Positions 1 through 8,444 of a DNA stretch of 38,856 nucleotides are shown in pieces. The notes under the pieces were generated by a model. That model saw only the letters and a list, made by a program, of their open reading frames with translations. It ran no database searches and was not told where the DNA came from. A program made the position numbers and the translations under genes. Source of the DNA: Paracoccaceae bacterium (lineage in GTDB: Bacteria > Pseudomonadota > Alphaproteobacteria > Rhodobacterales > Rhodobacteraceae); assembly GCA_947371955.1 (NCBI GenBank), contig CANBRQ010000018.1:1-38856 (forward strand), read 5' to 3'. Position 1 is the stretch's first letter. Each line of letters begins with the position of its first letter.

Positions 1-270
1 GAATATTCCGGCCCGCACAAACGAAATTGATTTGCAAAAACAGCCGACAAGCAAAAGGTCCCAGCGTTTTGGGCAAGCTGTTTCGTTAGCGCAAGCACTT
101 GCCCGGGTTGCGGCCGCCTTTCAGCGTCGCGCCAGCCATGCGCCCGACCGCACCCCGAATCGGAGAGGGGAACCCGCAAGATGCCTTCATTCCCATCTTC
201 GAAGCGAAGGCTGCGGCATGCCGGGTGCGGACAAAGACCGGTCGCAGGACCCCGACACACCTTTGATGCC
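1..270. other. Left-edge stretch with no supported gene
   Basis: This stretch lies beyond the stop codon of the RTX gene and runs to the edge of the window. Reading frames that cross it have no recognisable domain, and the longer ones continue antisense into the RTX gene. I see no convincing Rho-independent terminator for the RTX gene here and no RNA gene. Confidence 0.6.
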
Positions 271-2943
271 TCAGAACACGATGAAGTCAAAGGCCGAAAG
301 GGCAAGGCCGCTCGACACCGTGGCGAAGTGCACTTTCTCCGCCGCTCCGGTTCCGTCGCTGTCAAAGTAAAGCCACCCGGTATCGGTCTCGTACAGGATG
401 CGGTCGGTCGTGTCCTTCGCATCACCGTCCAGGTTCTTTGCAAGGCTCCCCCCCGGCAGCCGCCCCGCGACAAGGCCACGGAAGATCGCACTGTCCAGCA
501 GCATCCGGTCCGCCGCCGCGTTGAAATCCTGAATCTGGTCGACATTATCGCTGCCAAGCATGGTGCTGAACACGAACCTGTCCCGGCCAAGACCGCCACT
601 GAGAATGTCGTCGCCCAAGCCGCCGTCCAAAGTGTTGTTGCCGCCATTGCCGGTCAGATGATTGTCCAGCGCATTGCCGATGGCTTTGGTGTTCGCCGTT
701 CCGGTCAGGAGAAGATCCTCGATATACCGACGCCCCTCCGAGGCATCGAGGCTGAAGGTGATGGCACTTTGCACAAGGTCATTGCCACCGGCGTCGATCC
801 CGCTGCTTGCGGTGGTGGTTTCAAACAGCAAATCGCCCGGCGCGCTGACAACGTAGATGTCGTTCCCGGCCCCGCCAAAAAGCCAGTCCTTGCCATCGCC
901 ACCGTCCAGGCTGTCCGCACCCGTCCCGCCGAACAGCGCGTCGATACCGGCACCGCCCAGAAGCGTGTCTTTGCCCAGACCGCCCAAAAAGGTGTCATTG
1001 CCAGCACCGCCCTCCAGCGCGTTGGCGTCCCGGCTGCCCGTCAGGGTGTCGTCAAAAGCCGACCCCAGAAGGTTGTCGATCAAGGTCAGCCGGTCGCCCT
1101 GCGCCGCAATCGCCCGATAGGCCATGATGCCCAACGCCGCAACCGGCTCACCACCCGTCGCCCGCCCTGTCGCAAGGTTTGCGTTGATGCCGGATGCCGC
1201 ATCCACATAACTCGCCGTATCAATCCCGGCGCCGCCATCCAGACTGTCACGCCCCGCGCCGCCGACCAGAGTGTCATTGCCAAGACCACCCAGCAAAGTG
1301 TCATTCCCCGCCCCACCCGAAAGACTGTCCGGCCCATCCGAGCCGTCGATATAGTCGGGATCACCCGTGCCGATGCGAATGATACCGGGGATCGGCACCT
1401 CGTAGGTCTGATCGGAGAAGGTGATGAGGTTGATCAGGTAAAGAAGGTCAGTGCCTTCCGTGCCCGTGACGATCAGGTGGTCGATATCTTGAGTGATGGT
1501 GTAATCGGCCATGTTGCCGGAATATTGGACGGTATCAGTGCCATTGCCGCCGGTGATGGTGTCATCGCCAAGACCGCCAGAGATTGCGTTGGTACCCTCG
1601 CCGGCGTCAATGGAATCGTTGCCGTCACCGCCGCTGATGGAGTCATTGCCACGGGATGCGACGATTGAATCATCGCCACCACCGCCAAAGCAACTATCGC
1701 CAAAAGTCCCGTCACCACCTCCAAATAGGCTGTCGTTTCCGTCACCGCCAAAAAGGCTTGATCGACCAATGCTGTACATTGAATCGTCGCCGGCGTTGCC
1801 ATAGAGGGCGCTACCCGAATGCAAGTAAACGTGCTGCAAATCGACTTCGCCAATGATCGTGTCGGACTGAGCGCCGCCAATCAGCGTACCATTCTCTTTC
1901 AATGTAAGATGGCCCACGGTAACGGCAGAGCCATCTATGTAAGCTGTTCTGAAATATATTTTATCATATCCTGACGTTGGAAAATAGCCATCGCTGGCAA
2001 GTTCTTTTCCAGCCGTTCTGACAGTCAAGCTTCCGGTTTCGCCAATATTGGCGTCGGTCAAAATCACACGCTCTCCCTGGTTATCTGTGCCCAGACCGCG
2101 CAAGACAATTTCTTCAAAACCGTGAAGACCAGACCACTGAAAATCAGTTGGCTGGGCATACTCTGTCGAATCGAGGTAGAAGGTGTCGTGGCCGTCGCCA
2201 CCGTCTAGTGCACCTTGCCAGTCAACGCCGGAGTATTGCCCGTCCCAGGACACGTCAACGACCACGACATCGTCACCAGCGCCGCCGTAAATTCCAGAAA
2301 AGTAGTCTGCGTGAATTGTGTCGTTGCCGTCTCCGCCGTAATTGATCGCCAAACTGCTGCCCAGAGCAAAGAAATTGTAAACTGACTTAACATAGCTCAC
2401 CAGCAAATCATCGCCAGCGCCTCCATCGAGCACGCCTCCGGCATTGGCAGCGACAATTATTCTATCGTTTCCTGCTTCTCCAAAGATCGCGATTGCGGAT
2501 GTGGGATCGGCATTGTGGGCCAAAGGATCAGAGTCATATATCGTATCGTCGCCCAGGCCGCCATGCACGGTATCGGCGCCGACTGATCCATCAATCGTAT
2601 CATTGCCATCGCCGCCAATCATGCTGTCATTTCCATCCCCTCCGTCGATGACATCACTGCCAATTCCGCCACTGAGGGTATCGTCCCCATTGTCACCGTA
2701 TAGAAGATCGTCACCTGACCCGCCGTCCACGCGGTCATTTCCCGCCCCCGCGTAAAGCGTATCCCTGCCGCTGCCGCCGTACAGTTGGTCCAGCCCATCG
2801 GCGCCCAGAAGCGAGTCATCGTCGGCGCCGCCGTAAATCAGGTCGTTGCCGGTGAGGCCCTCCAGCGTGTCGTTGCCGCTAAGGCCCTGCAGAAAATCCG
2901 CGCCCTCGCCACCAATCAGAAGATCATCAAATGCCGTGGCCAT
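271..2943 (-). CDS. RTX calcium-binding repeat protein, probably secreted
   Basis: The protein has about 890 residues and is built from many glycine/aspartate nonapeptide repeats of the GGxGxDxLx type (for example GGAGNDTLLGGLGNDTLVGG). Such repeats fold into a calcium-binding parallel beta-roll. Members are usually exported by a type I (ABC/MFP/TolC) system that reads an uncleaved C-terminal signal. The C-terminus fits: an acidic region is followed by a hydrophobic tail ending FDFIVF, and there is no N-terminal signal peptide. Repeat blocks occupy roughly residues 5-150, 380-480 and 530-800, with less repetitive segments between. I place the start at ATG 2943 because an AAAGG box lies 8 nt upstream; an in-frame GTG at 2952 is the alternative. 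No protease, lipase or other catalytic domain is recognisable, and no type I secretion genes are in the window. The middle third is much AT-richer than the ends. Confidence 0.9.
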   Translation of the reverse strand: MATAFDDLLIGGEGADFLQGLSGNDTLEGLTGNDLIYGGADDDSLLGADGLDQLYGGSGRDTLYAGAGNDRVDGGSGDDLLYGDNGDDTLSGGIGSDVIDGGDGNDSMIGGDGNDTIDGSVGADTVHGGLGDDTIYDSDPLAHNADPTSAIAIFGEAGNDRIIVAANAGGVLDGGAGDDLLVSYVKSVYNFFALGSSLAINYGGDGNDTIHADYFSGIYGGAGDDVVVVDVSWDGQYSGVDWQGALDGGDGHDTFYLDSTEYAQPTDFQWSGLHGFEEIVLRGLGTDNQGERVILTDANIGETGSLTVRTAGKELASDGYFPTSGYDKIYFRTAYIDGSAVTVGHLTLKENGTLIGGAQSDTIIGEVDLQHVYLHSGSALYGNAGDDSMYSIGRSSLFGGDGNDSLFGGGDGTFGDSCFGGGGDDSIVASRGNDSISGGDGNDSIDAGEGTNAISGGLGDDTITGGNGTDTVQYSGNMADYTITQDIDHLIVTGTEGTDLLYLINLITFSDQTYEVPIPGIIRIGTGDPDYIDGSDGPDSLSGGAGNDTLLGGLGNDTLVGGAGRDSLDGGAGIDTASYVDAASGINANLATGRATGGEPVAALGIMAYRAIAAQGDRLTLIDNLLGSAFDDTLTGSRDANALEGGAGNDTFLGGLGKDTLLGGAGIDALFGGTGADSLDGGDGKDWLFGGAGNDIYVVSAPGDLLFETTTASSGIDAGGNDLVQSAITFSLDASEGRRYIEDLLLTGTANTKAIGNALDNHLTGNGGNNTLDGGLGDDILSGGLGRDRFVFSTMLGSDNVDQIQDFNAAADRMLLDSAIFRGLVAGRLPGGSLAKNLDGDAKDTTDRILYETDTGWLYFDSDGTGAAEKVHFATVSSGLALSAFDFIVF

Positions 2944-3021
2944 CCCGAACACCTTTCACTCTTATTATCCAACGACGCTAAAGAGTGAGCCCTGTGTTTG
3001 CAACGACGCCATCTGATGCAA

Positions 3022-3052
3022 ATGAAAAGAGCCCGCCTTTTGCAAGGCGGGC
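3022..3052 (-). terminator. Rho-independent terminator of rpsA
   Basis: A 9-bp GC-rich stem (3031-3039 with 3044-3052, loop TTGC) is followed on the minus strand by a T-rich run (TCTTTTCATT). It lies just downstream of the rpsA stop and separates rpsA from the RTX gene. Confidence 0.85.
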
Positions 3053-3075
3053 CCCTTCCAGAATATCAGCCAATC

Positions 3076-4758
3076 TTAGGTGCGGTCGCCTTTCAGCGCT
3101 GCGCCCAAGATATCGCCCAAGCTGGCGCCCGAGTCGGACGAGCCATACTGTTCGACGGCTTCTTTCTCTTCGGCGATCTCACGCGCCTTGATCGACAGGC
3201 CCAAGCGACGGGTCTTGGGATCAATGTTGGTGACGCGCACGTCGATCTTGTCACCGACCGAGAAGCGTTCCGGGCGTTGGTCGCCACGATCACGCGACAG
3301 GTCCGAACGACGGATGAACGACTTGGCGCCGTTGTAATCCACTTCGATGCCGCCCTCTTCGATGGCCGAAACCACAACCGAGATGATCGAGCCACGCTTC
3401 ACGCCGTCCACCGCATCGGTGAAGGTGTCATCGCCCAAAGCCTTGACCGAGAGAGAGATACGCTCTTTCTCGACGTCAACTTCGGTGACCGAGGCTTTGA
3501 CGGTGTCGCCCTTGCGATAGTTCGCGATGGCGTCTTCGCCGCGCTGATCCCACGACAGGTCGGACAGGTGAACCATGCCGTCGATGTCGCCGTCCAGGCC
3601 AACGAACAGACCGAATTCGGTGATGTTCTTGACTTCGCCTTCGATGGTCGACCCAACCGGGTGCGTCTCAACGAAGACTTCCCACGGATTGCGCTGGGTC
3701 TGCTTGAGGCCCAGGGAAACGCGGCGCTTGGCGCTGTCGATTTCCAGAACCATGACTTCGACTTCCTGGCTGGTCGAGACGATCTTGCCGGGGTGCACGT
3801 TCTTCTTGGTCCAGGACATTTCCGAGACGTGAACGAGGCCTTCAACACCGGCTTCCAGCTCAACAAATGCGCCGTAATCGGTGATGTTGGTGACACGGCC
3901 CTTGTGGACCGAACCCAGCGGGTAGGCTTTCTCGACGGCATCCCACGGATCGGATTGCAGTTGCTTCATGCCCAGCGAGATACGGTGGGTTTCCTTGTTG
4001 ATCTTGATGACCTGCACTTTGACAGTCTCACCGATCGCAAGGATTTCCGACGGGTGGTTGACCCGGCGCCACGCCATGTCGGTGACGTGCAGCAGACCGT
4101 CAACGCCGCCGAGGTCAACGAACGCACCGTATTCGGTGATGTTCTTGACGACGCCGTCAACCGTTTGGCCTTCGTGCAGGTTGCCGATGACTTCCGCACG
4201 CTGTTCAGCACGCGATTCTTCAAGGATCGCACGACGCGAGACAACGATGTTGCCACGACGACGGTCCATCTTCAGGATCTGGAACGGCTGCTTCATGCCC
4301 ATCAGCGGGCCGGCATCACGCACCGGACGGACGTCAACCTGCGAGCCCGGCAGGAACGCAACAGCGCCGCCCAGATCGACCGTGAAGCCACCCTTGACGC
4401 GGCCGAAGATCGCGCCGTCGACGCGGGTCTCGGTAGCGTAAGCTTTTTCCAGACGGTCCCAGGCTTCTTCGCGACGAGCCTTCTCACGCGAGATCTGGGC
4501 TTCGCCTCGGGCATTCTCGACGCGGTCGAGATAGACCTCGACTTCATCACCAACCTTGATGTTGGGTTGTTCGCCGGGGTTTGCGAATTCTTTCAGATCG
4601 ATGCGGCCTTCCATCTTGTAGCCGACGTCGATTATGGCTTGTCCGGCTTCGATCGCGATGACCTTGCCTTTGACAACCGTGCCCTCTTCGGGCGTGTCGA
4701 TTTCAAAGCTTTCCTTCAACAGGGCTTCGAAGTCTTCCATAGTGTTTTTAGCGCACAT
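3076..4758 (-). CDS. rpsA: 30S ribosomal protein S1
   Basis: This 560-residue protein binds mRNA on the 30S subunit and helps start translation of structured messages. Six S1 (OB-fold) repeats follow one another from about residue 27 to 520, each with the typical EYGAFVDL / LLHVTDM type motifs (for example ITEYGAFVDLGGVDGLLHV and ITDYGAFVELEAGVEGLVHV). The length matches the alphaproteobacterial family. The start ATG 4758 is preceded by AAAAGGA at good spacing. In related genomes rpsA normally follows cmk and precedes ihfB. Here cmk lies 10 kb away on the other strand, and the next gene downstream is the RTX gene, so the usual context is broken on both sides. Confidence 0.98.
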   Translation of the reverse strand: MCAKNTMEDFEALLKESFEIDTPEEGTVVKGKVIAIEAGQAIIDVGYKMEGRIDLKEFANPGEQPNIKVGDEVEVYLDRVENARGEAQISREKARREEAWDRLEKAYATETRVDGAIFGRVKGGFTVDLGGAVAFLPGSQVDVRPVRDAGPLMGMKQPFQILKMDRRRGNIVVSRRAILEESRAEQRAEVIGNLHEGQTVDGVVKNITEYGAFVDLGGVDGLLHVTDMAWRRVNHPSEILAIGETVKVQVIKINKETHRISLGMKQLQSDPWDAVEKAYPLGSVHKGRVTNITDYGAFVELEAGVEGLVHVSEMSWTKKNVHPGKIVSTSQEVEVMVLEIDSAKRRVSLGLKQTQRNPWEVFVETHPVGSTIEGEVKNITEFGLFVGLDGDIDGMVHLSDLSWDQRGEDAIANYRKGDTVKASVTEVDVEKERISLSVKALGDDTFTDAVDGVKRGSIISVVVSAIEEGGIEVDYNGAKSFIRRSDLSRDRGDQRPERFSVGDKIDVRVTNIDPKTRRLGLSIKAREIAEEKEAVEQYGSSDSGASLGDILGAALKGDRT

Positions 4759-4901
4759 GCAGTCGTATCCTTTTCACGTCTATGTCACTGGCCACGCGGT
4801 TGGCTCCGCCGGTCTTGCTCAATAGCGAAAGGGCCGAGGCTGCTGCCCGACCCGTCCGATCCGCGCTGCCTTAGTCTGAATCATCGGATTCGGCAAGCGA
4901 C

Positions 4902-4941
4902 TTGACGAAGCGGCAGCAGGACAGTTAGCATTTCAGCTAAC
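4902..4941 (+). promoter_or_regulatory. Putative promoter with overlapping operator-like inverted repeat
   Basis: A -35 like TTGACG (4902-4907) is separated by 18 nt from TAGCAT (4926-4931), a 4/6 match to the -10 consensus. A perfect inverted repeat GTTAGC-N6-GCTAAC (4924-4941) overlaps the -10 and ends just before a strong AAGGAGG ribosome site. A repressor bound here would block the DoxX-like gene; the regulator is unknown and not encoded next to it. Confidence 0.5.
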
Positions 4942-4954
4942 CAAGGAGGAAGAG

Positions 4955-5335
4955 ATGGCATTGACTGAAAAACTGGGCTGGGGACTTTCGGGGCTGTTCG
5001 GCCTGTTCATGCTGGGGGCATCCGTCACGCCCAAGCTTACGGCCATGGCGGCTGCGAACGAAGCGTTGGTGGCCTTGGGCTGGCAAGGCGCTCCCCTTCT
5101 GCTGATCGGCGTGCTGGAGCTGCTGGGGACGATGCTGTACCTGCTGCCCGCGACGGGCGTGCTGGGGGCAGCCCTGATGATGGCCATCTTCGGCGGGGCG
5201 ATTGCCACCAACCTGCACGGCAATGCGCCGCTTTACAGCCATACGCTCTTTTCGGTCTACTTGGGCATCATCATGTGGGGCGGGCTGATCCTGCGTGACC
5301 CGCGCATCCGCGCCGTCTTCCCCTTGGTGCGCTGA
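4955..5335 (+). CDS. DoxX-like small membrane protein
   Basis: This 126-residue hydrophobic protein has about four membrane segments (near residues 8-28, 45-68, 72-92 and 100-118) and resembles the DoxX/DoxX-like (DUF417-type) family of inner-membrane proteins. The biochemical role of most members is not established; some are linked to redox or thiol stress. The start is clear: AAGGAGG lies 5 nt before ATG 4955. The gene sits alone between rpsA (divergent) and ybeY, at one of the two proposed rearrangement junctions, with its own operator-like promoter. The family call is from the overall hydrophobic pattern, so it is moderately sure; the gene itself is well supported. Confidence 0.75.
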   Translation: MALTEKLGWGLSGLFGLFMLGASVTPKLTAMAAANEALVALGWQGAPLLLIGVLELLGTMLYLLPATGVLGAALMMAIFGGAIATNLHGNAPLYSHTLFSVYLGIIMWGGLILRDPRIRAVFPLVR

Positions 5336-5353
5336 CCGGCTATCAGCCGGGGC

Positions 5354-5857
5354 ATGGAAAACCTTGTTGATTGCGTTCTGGAAGATGACCGGTGGCAGGC
5401 CTTCGGGCTGGAGGTCATAGCCAGCCGTGCGGCCAGCGCGACCCTTACGGCACTGGACCTGCCGCTTGATCAGTACACGATCTGCGTCATGGGCTGTGAC
5501 GACACCCGCATCGCGACCCTCAACGCCGAATTCCGCGGCAAGCCCACGCCCACCAATGTCCTAAGCTGGCCCGCCGAAGACCTCGCCCCCGAGGATGACG
5601 GCGACGAGCCCTATATTCCCGGCGAGGGTGACCCGGCAGACCCCCTCTCGCTCGGCGACATAGCGCTGGCTTATGAGACCTGCGAGCGCGAATCGCTGGA
5701 GACGGAAAAGCCCATGGCGGACCATGTGACGCATCTGGTCATCCATGGTTTGTTACATTGCTTGGGCTATGATCACCTCCGGGACGGTGATGCCGCCCGG
5801 ATGGAGGGGTTGGAGGTGCAGATACTTGCATCTTTGGGCCTTCCTGACCCATATTGA
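5354..5857 (+). CDS. ybeY: Endoribonuclease YbeY (16S rRNA maturation)
   Basis: This 167-residue metal-dependent RNase takes part in 16S rRNA 3'-end maturation and ribosome quality control. The signature HGLLHCLGYDH is present with the three zinc-ligand histidines H131, H135 and H141, and the upstream NVLSWP segment is typical. It begins 18 nt after the DoxX-like gene; a small hairpin (CCGGCT-ATC-AGCCGG, 5336-5350) fills that gap and would partly cover the weak ribosome site. It is followed by corC and lnt in the usual order. Its usual upstream partner phoH is absent here and lies at 16.9-17.9 kb on the opposite strand. Confidence 0.96.
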   Translation: MENLVDCVLEDDRWQAFGLEVIASRAASATLTALDLPLDQYTICVMGCDDTRIATLNAEFRGKPTPTNVLSWPAEDLAPEDDGDEPYIPGEGDPADPLSLGDIALAYETCERESLETEKPMADHVTHLVIHGLLHCLGYDHLRDGDAARMEGLEVQILASLGLPDPY

Positions 5858-5897
5858 ACGCCAGCCCTCGTAAAGGGCCACTCTGGACACAGGACCA

Positions 5898-6863
5898 ATG
5901 GGCAGTAGCACCGACGGATCGGCCCCTTTATCGCCGACCATGACCGACACATCGAAATCTGATGCCGACACATCCCAGACGGACAAGCCTCCGCCGCGCG
6001 GATTGCTGGGCCGTCTGTTCAAACGCAACCCGCCTGAGGCGCCCTCGCAGGATACTCCGGCCCCTGTGGTGCAGGTGGTTGCCATGCACGGCATGTCTAA
6101 CCTGCGCCGGTTGCGGGTGGATGACGTGGCGATCCCCAAGGTCGATATCATCGCCGTGCCTTTGGACATCGGCAAGGATGCGCTGGTCGAGGTGTTCCGC
6201 GAACACGGGTTTTCCCGGCTGCCAGTTTACAAGGGAACGATGGACAGCCCGCAGGGGCTGGTCCTGCTGAAGGACCTCGCCCTGCAGCACGGTTTCGGCC
6301 CGGGCGGTCGGTTTTCCATGCGCAAGCTGCTGCGACCGATCCTTTATGCGCCCCCGTCGATGCCTGTGGGCGTGTTGCTGCAGAAGATGCAGCGTGAACG
6401 GGTGCATATGGCGCTGGTCATTGACGAATACGGTGGGGTTGACGGCCTTGTGACCATCGAAGACCTGATCGAAACCGTCATCGGCGAGATCGAGGATGAA
6501 CATGACGAGGCAGAAGACACCCTGTGGAAGCAGGAAAAGCCCGGCGTCTTCCTCGCTCAGGCCACCGCTCCGCTGGAGGAGTTCGAACCCGCTTTGGGCG
6601 TGACCCTGCGCAACACCGAGGAAGATCAGGAAATCGACACGCTGGGCGGTCTGGTGATGATCCGCACGGGCCGCATGCCCGCACGAGGCGAGATCGTGGC
6701 GCATGAAAGCGGGGTGGAGTTCGAGGTGGTAGATGCCGATGCCCGACGCATCAAGCGCATCCGCGTCCGTCTGCCGGGGGCGATCACCGCCGAGGCTGCG
6801 GCAGAAGCCAATGACGCCGCCGAGAAAGCCAAGACCGCCAAGACTCCCGCCAAGGCCATCTGA
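5898..6863 (+). CDS. corC: CorC/TlyC-type CBS-domain protein
   Basis: This 321-residue cytoplasmic protein has a pair of CBS domains (about residues 75-200) followed by a CorC_HlyC (transporter-associated) domain (about 215-300). It lacks the DUF21 membrane domain found in longer relatives. CorC proteins are linked to magnesium/cobalt efflux, but in this ybeY-corC-lnt operon the exact role is unproven. The second CBS domain reads [20 protein letters not shown], a very typical sequence. Two in-frame ATGs compete for the start, 5898 and 5940; both have weak ribosome sites. The N-terminal 50 residues are polar and low-complexity. Its TGA overlaps the lnt ATG by one base, suggesting translational coupling. 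Confidence 0.92.
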   Translation: MGSSTDGSAPLSPTMTDTSKSDADTSQTDKPPPRGLLGRLFKRNPPEAPSQDTPAPVVQVVAMHGMSNLRRLRVDDVAIPKVDIIAVPLDIGKDALVEVFREHGFSRLPVYKGTMDSPQGLVLLKDLALQHGFGPGGRFSMRKLLRPILYAPPSMPVGVLLQKMQRERVHMALVIDEYGGVDGLVTIEDLIETVIGEIEDEHDEAEDTLWKQEKPGVFLAQATAPLEEFEPALGVTLRNTEEDQEIDTLGGLVMIRTGRMPARGEIVAHESGVEFEVVDADARRIKRIRVRLPGAITAEAAAEANDAAEKAKTAKTPAKAI

Positions 6864-8356
6864 TGCGGCGCAGCTTTCCCGGCTGGAGGCGCGGCCTGGC
6901 GGCTGTGCTGATGGGTGTGGTCATGGCAACCGGACTGGCGCCACTGGGCCTGTGGTGGCTGGCGCTGCCCGCCTTGGGCGGTGCGCTGTGGCTGGTGCGG
7001 CAGACAACTCCGGGTCAGACGGCATGGCTGGGCTGGCTGCTAGGGGTTGGCTATTTCGGCAACGGACTGAACTGGATCGTCGAGCCTTTCATGGTCGATG
7101 CCGCGACCTACGGCTGGATGGCACCCTTCGCGCTGATCCTGATGGCGGGCGGTCTGGCGCTGTTCTGGGCCGCGGGCTTTGGCCTCGGGGCCCGCTTTCC
7201 GCATCGCGGCTTGGGCCTGGTCACCGGCATGACCGCGACGGAGTTTCTGCGCGGCTATGCCCTGACCGGATTTCCCTGGGCCCTGCCTGCACATATCTGG
7301 ATCGGCACGCCTGTGGCGCAGGTCGATGCCATTGTCGGGCCCTTCGGACTGACACTGCTAACATTGCTGGTCGCCAGCCTCGCGGCCAGCCTGACCCAGC
7401 GCGGATTTGTCGCCGGGCTGGTGCTGCTGGTGGCAGGCTGGGGATATGGCTTTTGGGCGCTGGCACAACCCGATCCGGAAGCCCCCGGCCTGACCCTGCG
7501 GCTGGTGCAGCCAGATGCCGCACAGGATGCCAAATGGGACCCCGACCACGCGCAACTGTTCTTCACGCGGCTGATGAAGGCCACCGCAGCGCCGCCCGGC
7601 CCCTTGGGCAAGATCGATCTGGTGATCTGGCCCGAAACCGCCCTGCCCTATCTGGTCGAGGATGACGCCCAACTGCCCGAGATCATCGCCAGCGCCGCGC
7701 ATGGCGCACCGGTTGCCGTGGGCCTGCAGCGGGTCGAACGGACCGGCAGCGATGTGCTGGGCTTCAACAGCCTGCATGTCTTTGGCCCAGGCGGTGCGCT
7801 GCTCGCGGCCTACGACAAGCACCATCTGGTGCCGTTCGGCGAGTACATGCCCTTTGGCGACCTCGCCTATGACTGGTTCGGGATCGAGGCCTTTGCCGCC
7901 CGCACCGGCCATGCCTACAGCCCCGGACCGGGGGCCAAATTGCTGGACCTTGGGGAGAGGCTCGGCAAGGTGCTGCCGCTGATCTGCTACGAAGCGGTGT
8001 TTCCGCAAGACCTGCGCGTGGCCGAACGGGCGGACTGGATCTTGCAGATCACCAATGATGCATGGTTCGGCACCTTGTCCGGCCCGTTCCAGCATGCCGA
8101 CCAAGCCCGGTTGCGCGCCATCGAACAGGGACTGCCGCTGGTCCGCGTCGGCAACACCGGCGTGACCGAGGTGATCGACGCCCGTGGTCGTATCACGACA
8201 GCCTTGCCCTTCGGCGCGGAAGGCTTTCTGGATGCCGTGCTGCCCGGATCGCTTTCGGCACCGCTCTACGCTCGATTGGGTGAGATTCCCGCACTTTTGT
8301 TGCTGGCAGGATGCGGCTTGTTCGCAATTCGCCGACAATCCAAGCCTTCCGCTTGA
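6863..8356 (+). CDS. lnt: Apolipoprotein N-acyltransferase
   Basis: This inner-membrane enzyme adds the third acyl chain to the N-terminal cysteine of lipoproteins. It has 497 residues: an N-terminal half with about six to seven membrane helices (residues 10-205) and a periplasmic nitrilase-like domain (about 215-470). All three catalytic elements are visible: the glutamate in WPETALPY, the lysine in [12 protein letters not shown] and the cysteine in [10 protein letters not shown] final membrane helix ([13 protein letters not shown]) ends the protein. It overlaps corC by one base. Its TGA stop is inside the proposed -35 box of the metK promoter, so metK has its own control although it follows closely. 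Confidence 0.97.
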   Translation: MRRSFPGWRRGLAAVLMGVVMATGLAPLGLWWLALPALGGALWLVRQTTPGQTAWLGWLLGVGYFGNGLNWIVEPFMVDAATYGWMAPFALILMAGGLALFWAAGFGLGARFPHRGLGLVTGMTATEFLRGYALTGFPWALPAHIWIGTPVAQVDAIVGPFGLTLLTLLVASLAASLTQRGFVAGLVLLVAGWGYGFWALAQPDPEAPGLTLRLVQPDAAQDAKWDPDHAQLFFTRLMKATAAPPGPLGKIDLVIWPETALPYLVEDDAQLPEIIASAAHGAPVAVGLQRVERTGSDVLGFNSLHVFGPGGALLAAYDKHHLVPFGEYMPFGDLAYDWFGIEAFAARTGHAYSPGPGAKLLDLGERLGKVLPLICYEAVFPQDLRVAERADWILQITNDAWFGTLSGPFQHADQARLRAIEQGLPLVRVGNTGVTEVIDARGRITTALPFGAEGFLDAVLPGSLSAPLYARLGEIPALLLLAGCGLFAIRRQSKPSA

Positions 8357-8381
8357 CGCCCTTTGGCAATGTGTCTATCGC
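8353..8381 (+). promoter_or_regulatory. Putative metK promoter
   Basis: TTGACG (8353-8358) and TATCGC (8376-8381) are separated by exactly 17 nt. Transcription would start near 8388, a few bases before the riboswitch stem at 8393, which is the geometry expected for a leader that begins directly with the aptamer. Confidence 0.6.
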
Positions 8382-8392
8382 TGCCGGCCATA

Positions 8393-8438
8393 CTGCCACA
8401 ACGGCTTCCTGGCGTGGCAGGGAACATCCAACGGAGCA
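8393..8438 (+). ncRNA. SAM/SAH riboswitch upstream of metK
   Basis: A 7-bp stem CTGCCAC/GTGGCAG (8393-8399 with 8414-8420) encloses AACGGCTTCCTGGC, and a downstream segment ACGGAGCA (8431-8438) carries the metK ribosome site. This matches, as I remember it, the compact SAM/SAH riboswitch class found before metK in Rhodobacterales: same loop, same stem-closing bases, and a GGAGCA element that forms the pseudoknot. Ligand binding would sequester the Shine-Dalgarno GGAG and lower MetK translation when SAM is abundant. The family match is by eye; a covariance-model search would settle it. Confidence 0.9.
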
Positions 8439-8444
8439 CTTTCC

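Noticed and set aside
181..1668. Long + strand reading frame opposite the RTX gene
   Set aside because: It mirrors the GC-rich glycine/aspartate repeats on the other strand and has no domain of its own.
271..2943. Regular short DNA repeats that could suggest a CRISPR array
   Set aside because: The period is 27 bp without unique spacers, and it encodes RTX nonapeptides.
2998..4905. Long + strand reading frame opposite rpsA
   Set aside because: It is antisense to a complete, strongly conserved S1 gene; such open frames are common in GC-rich DNA.
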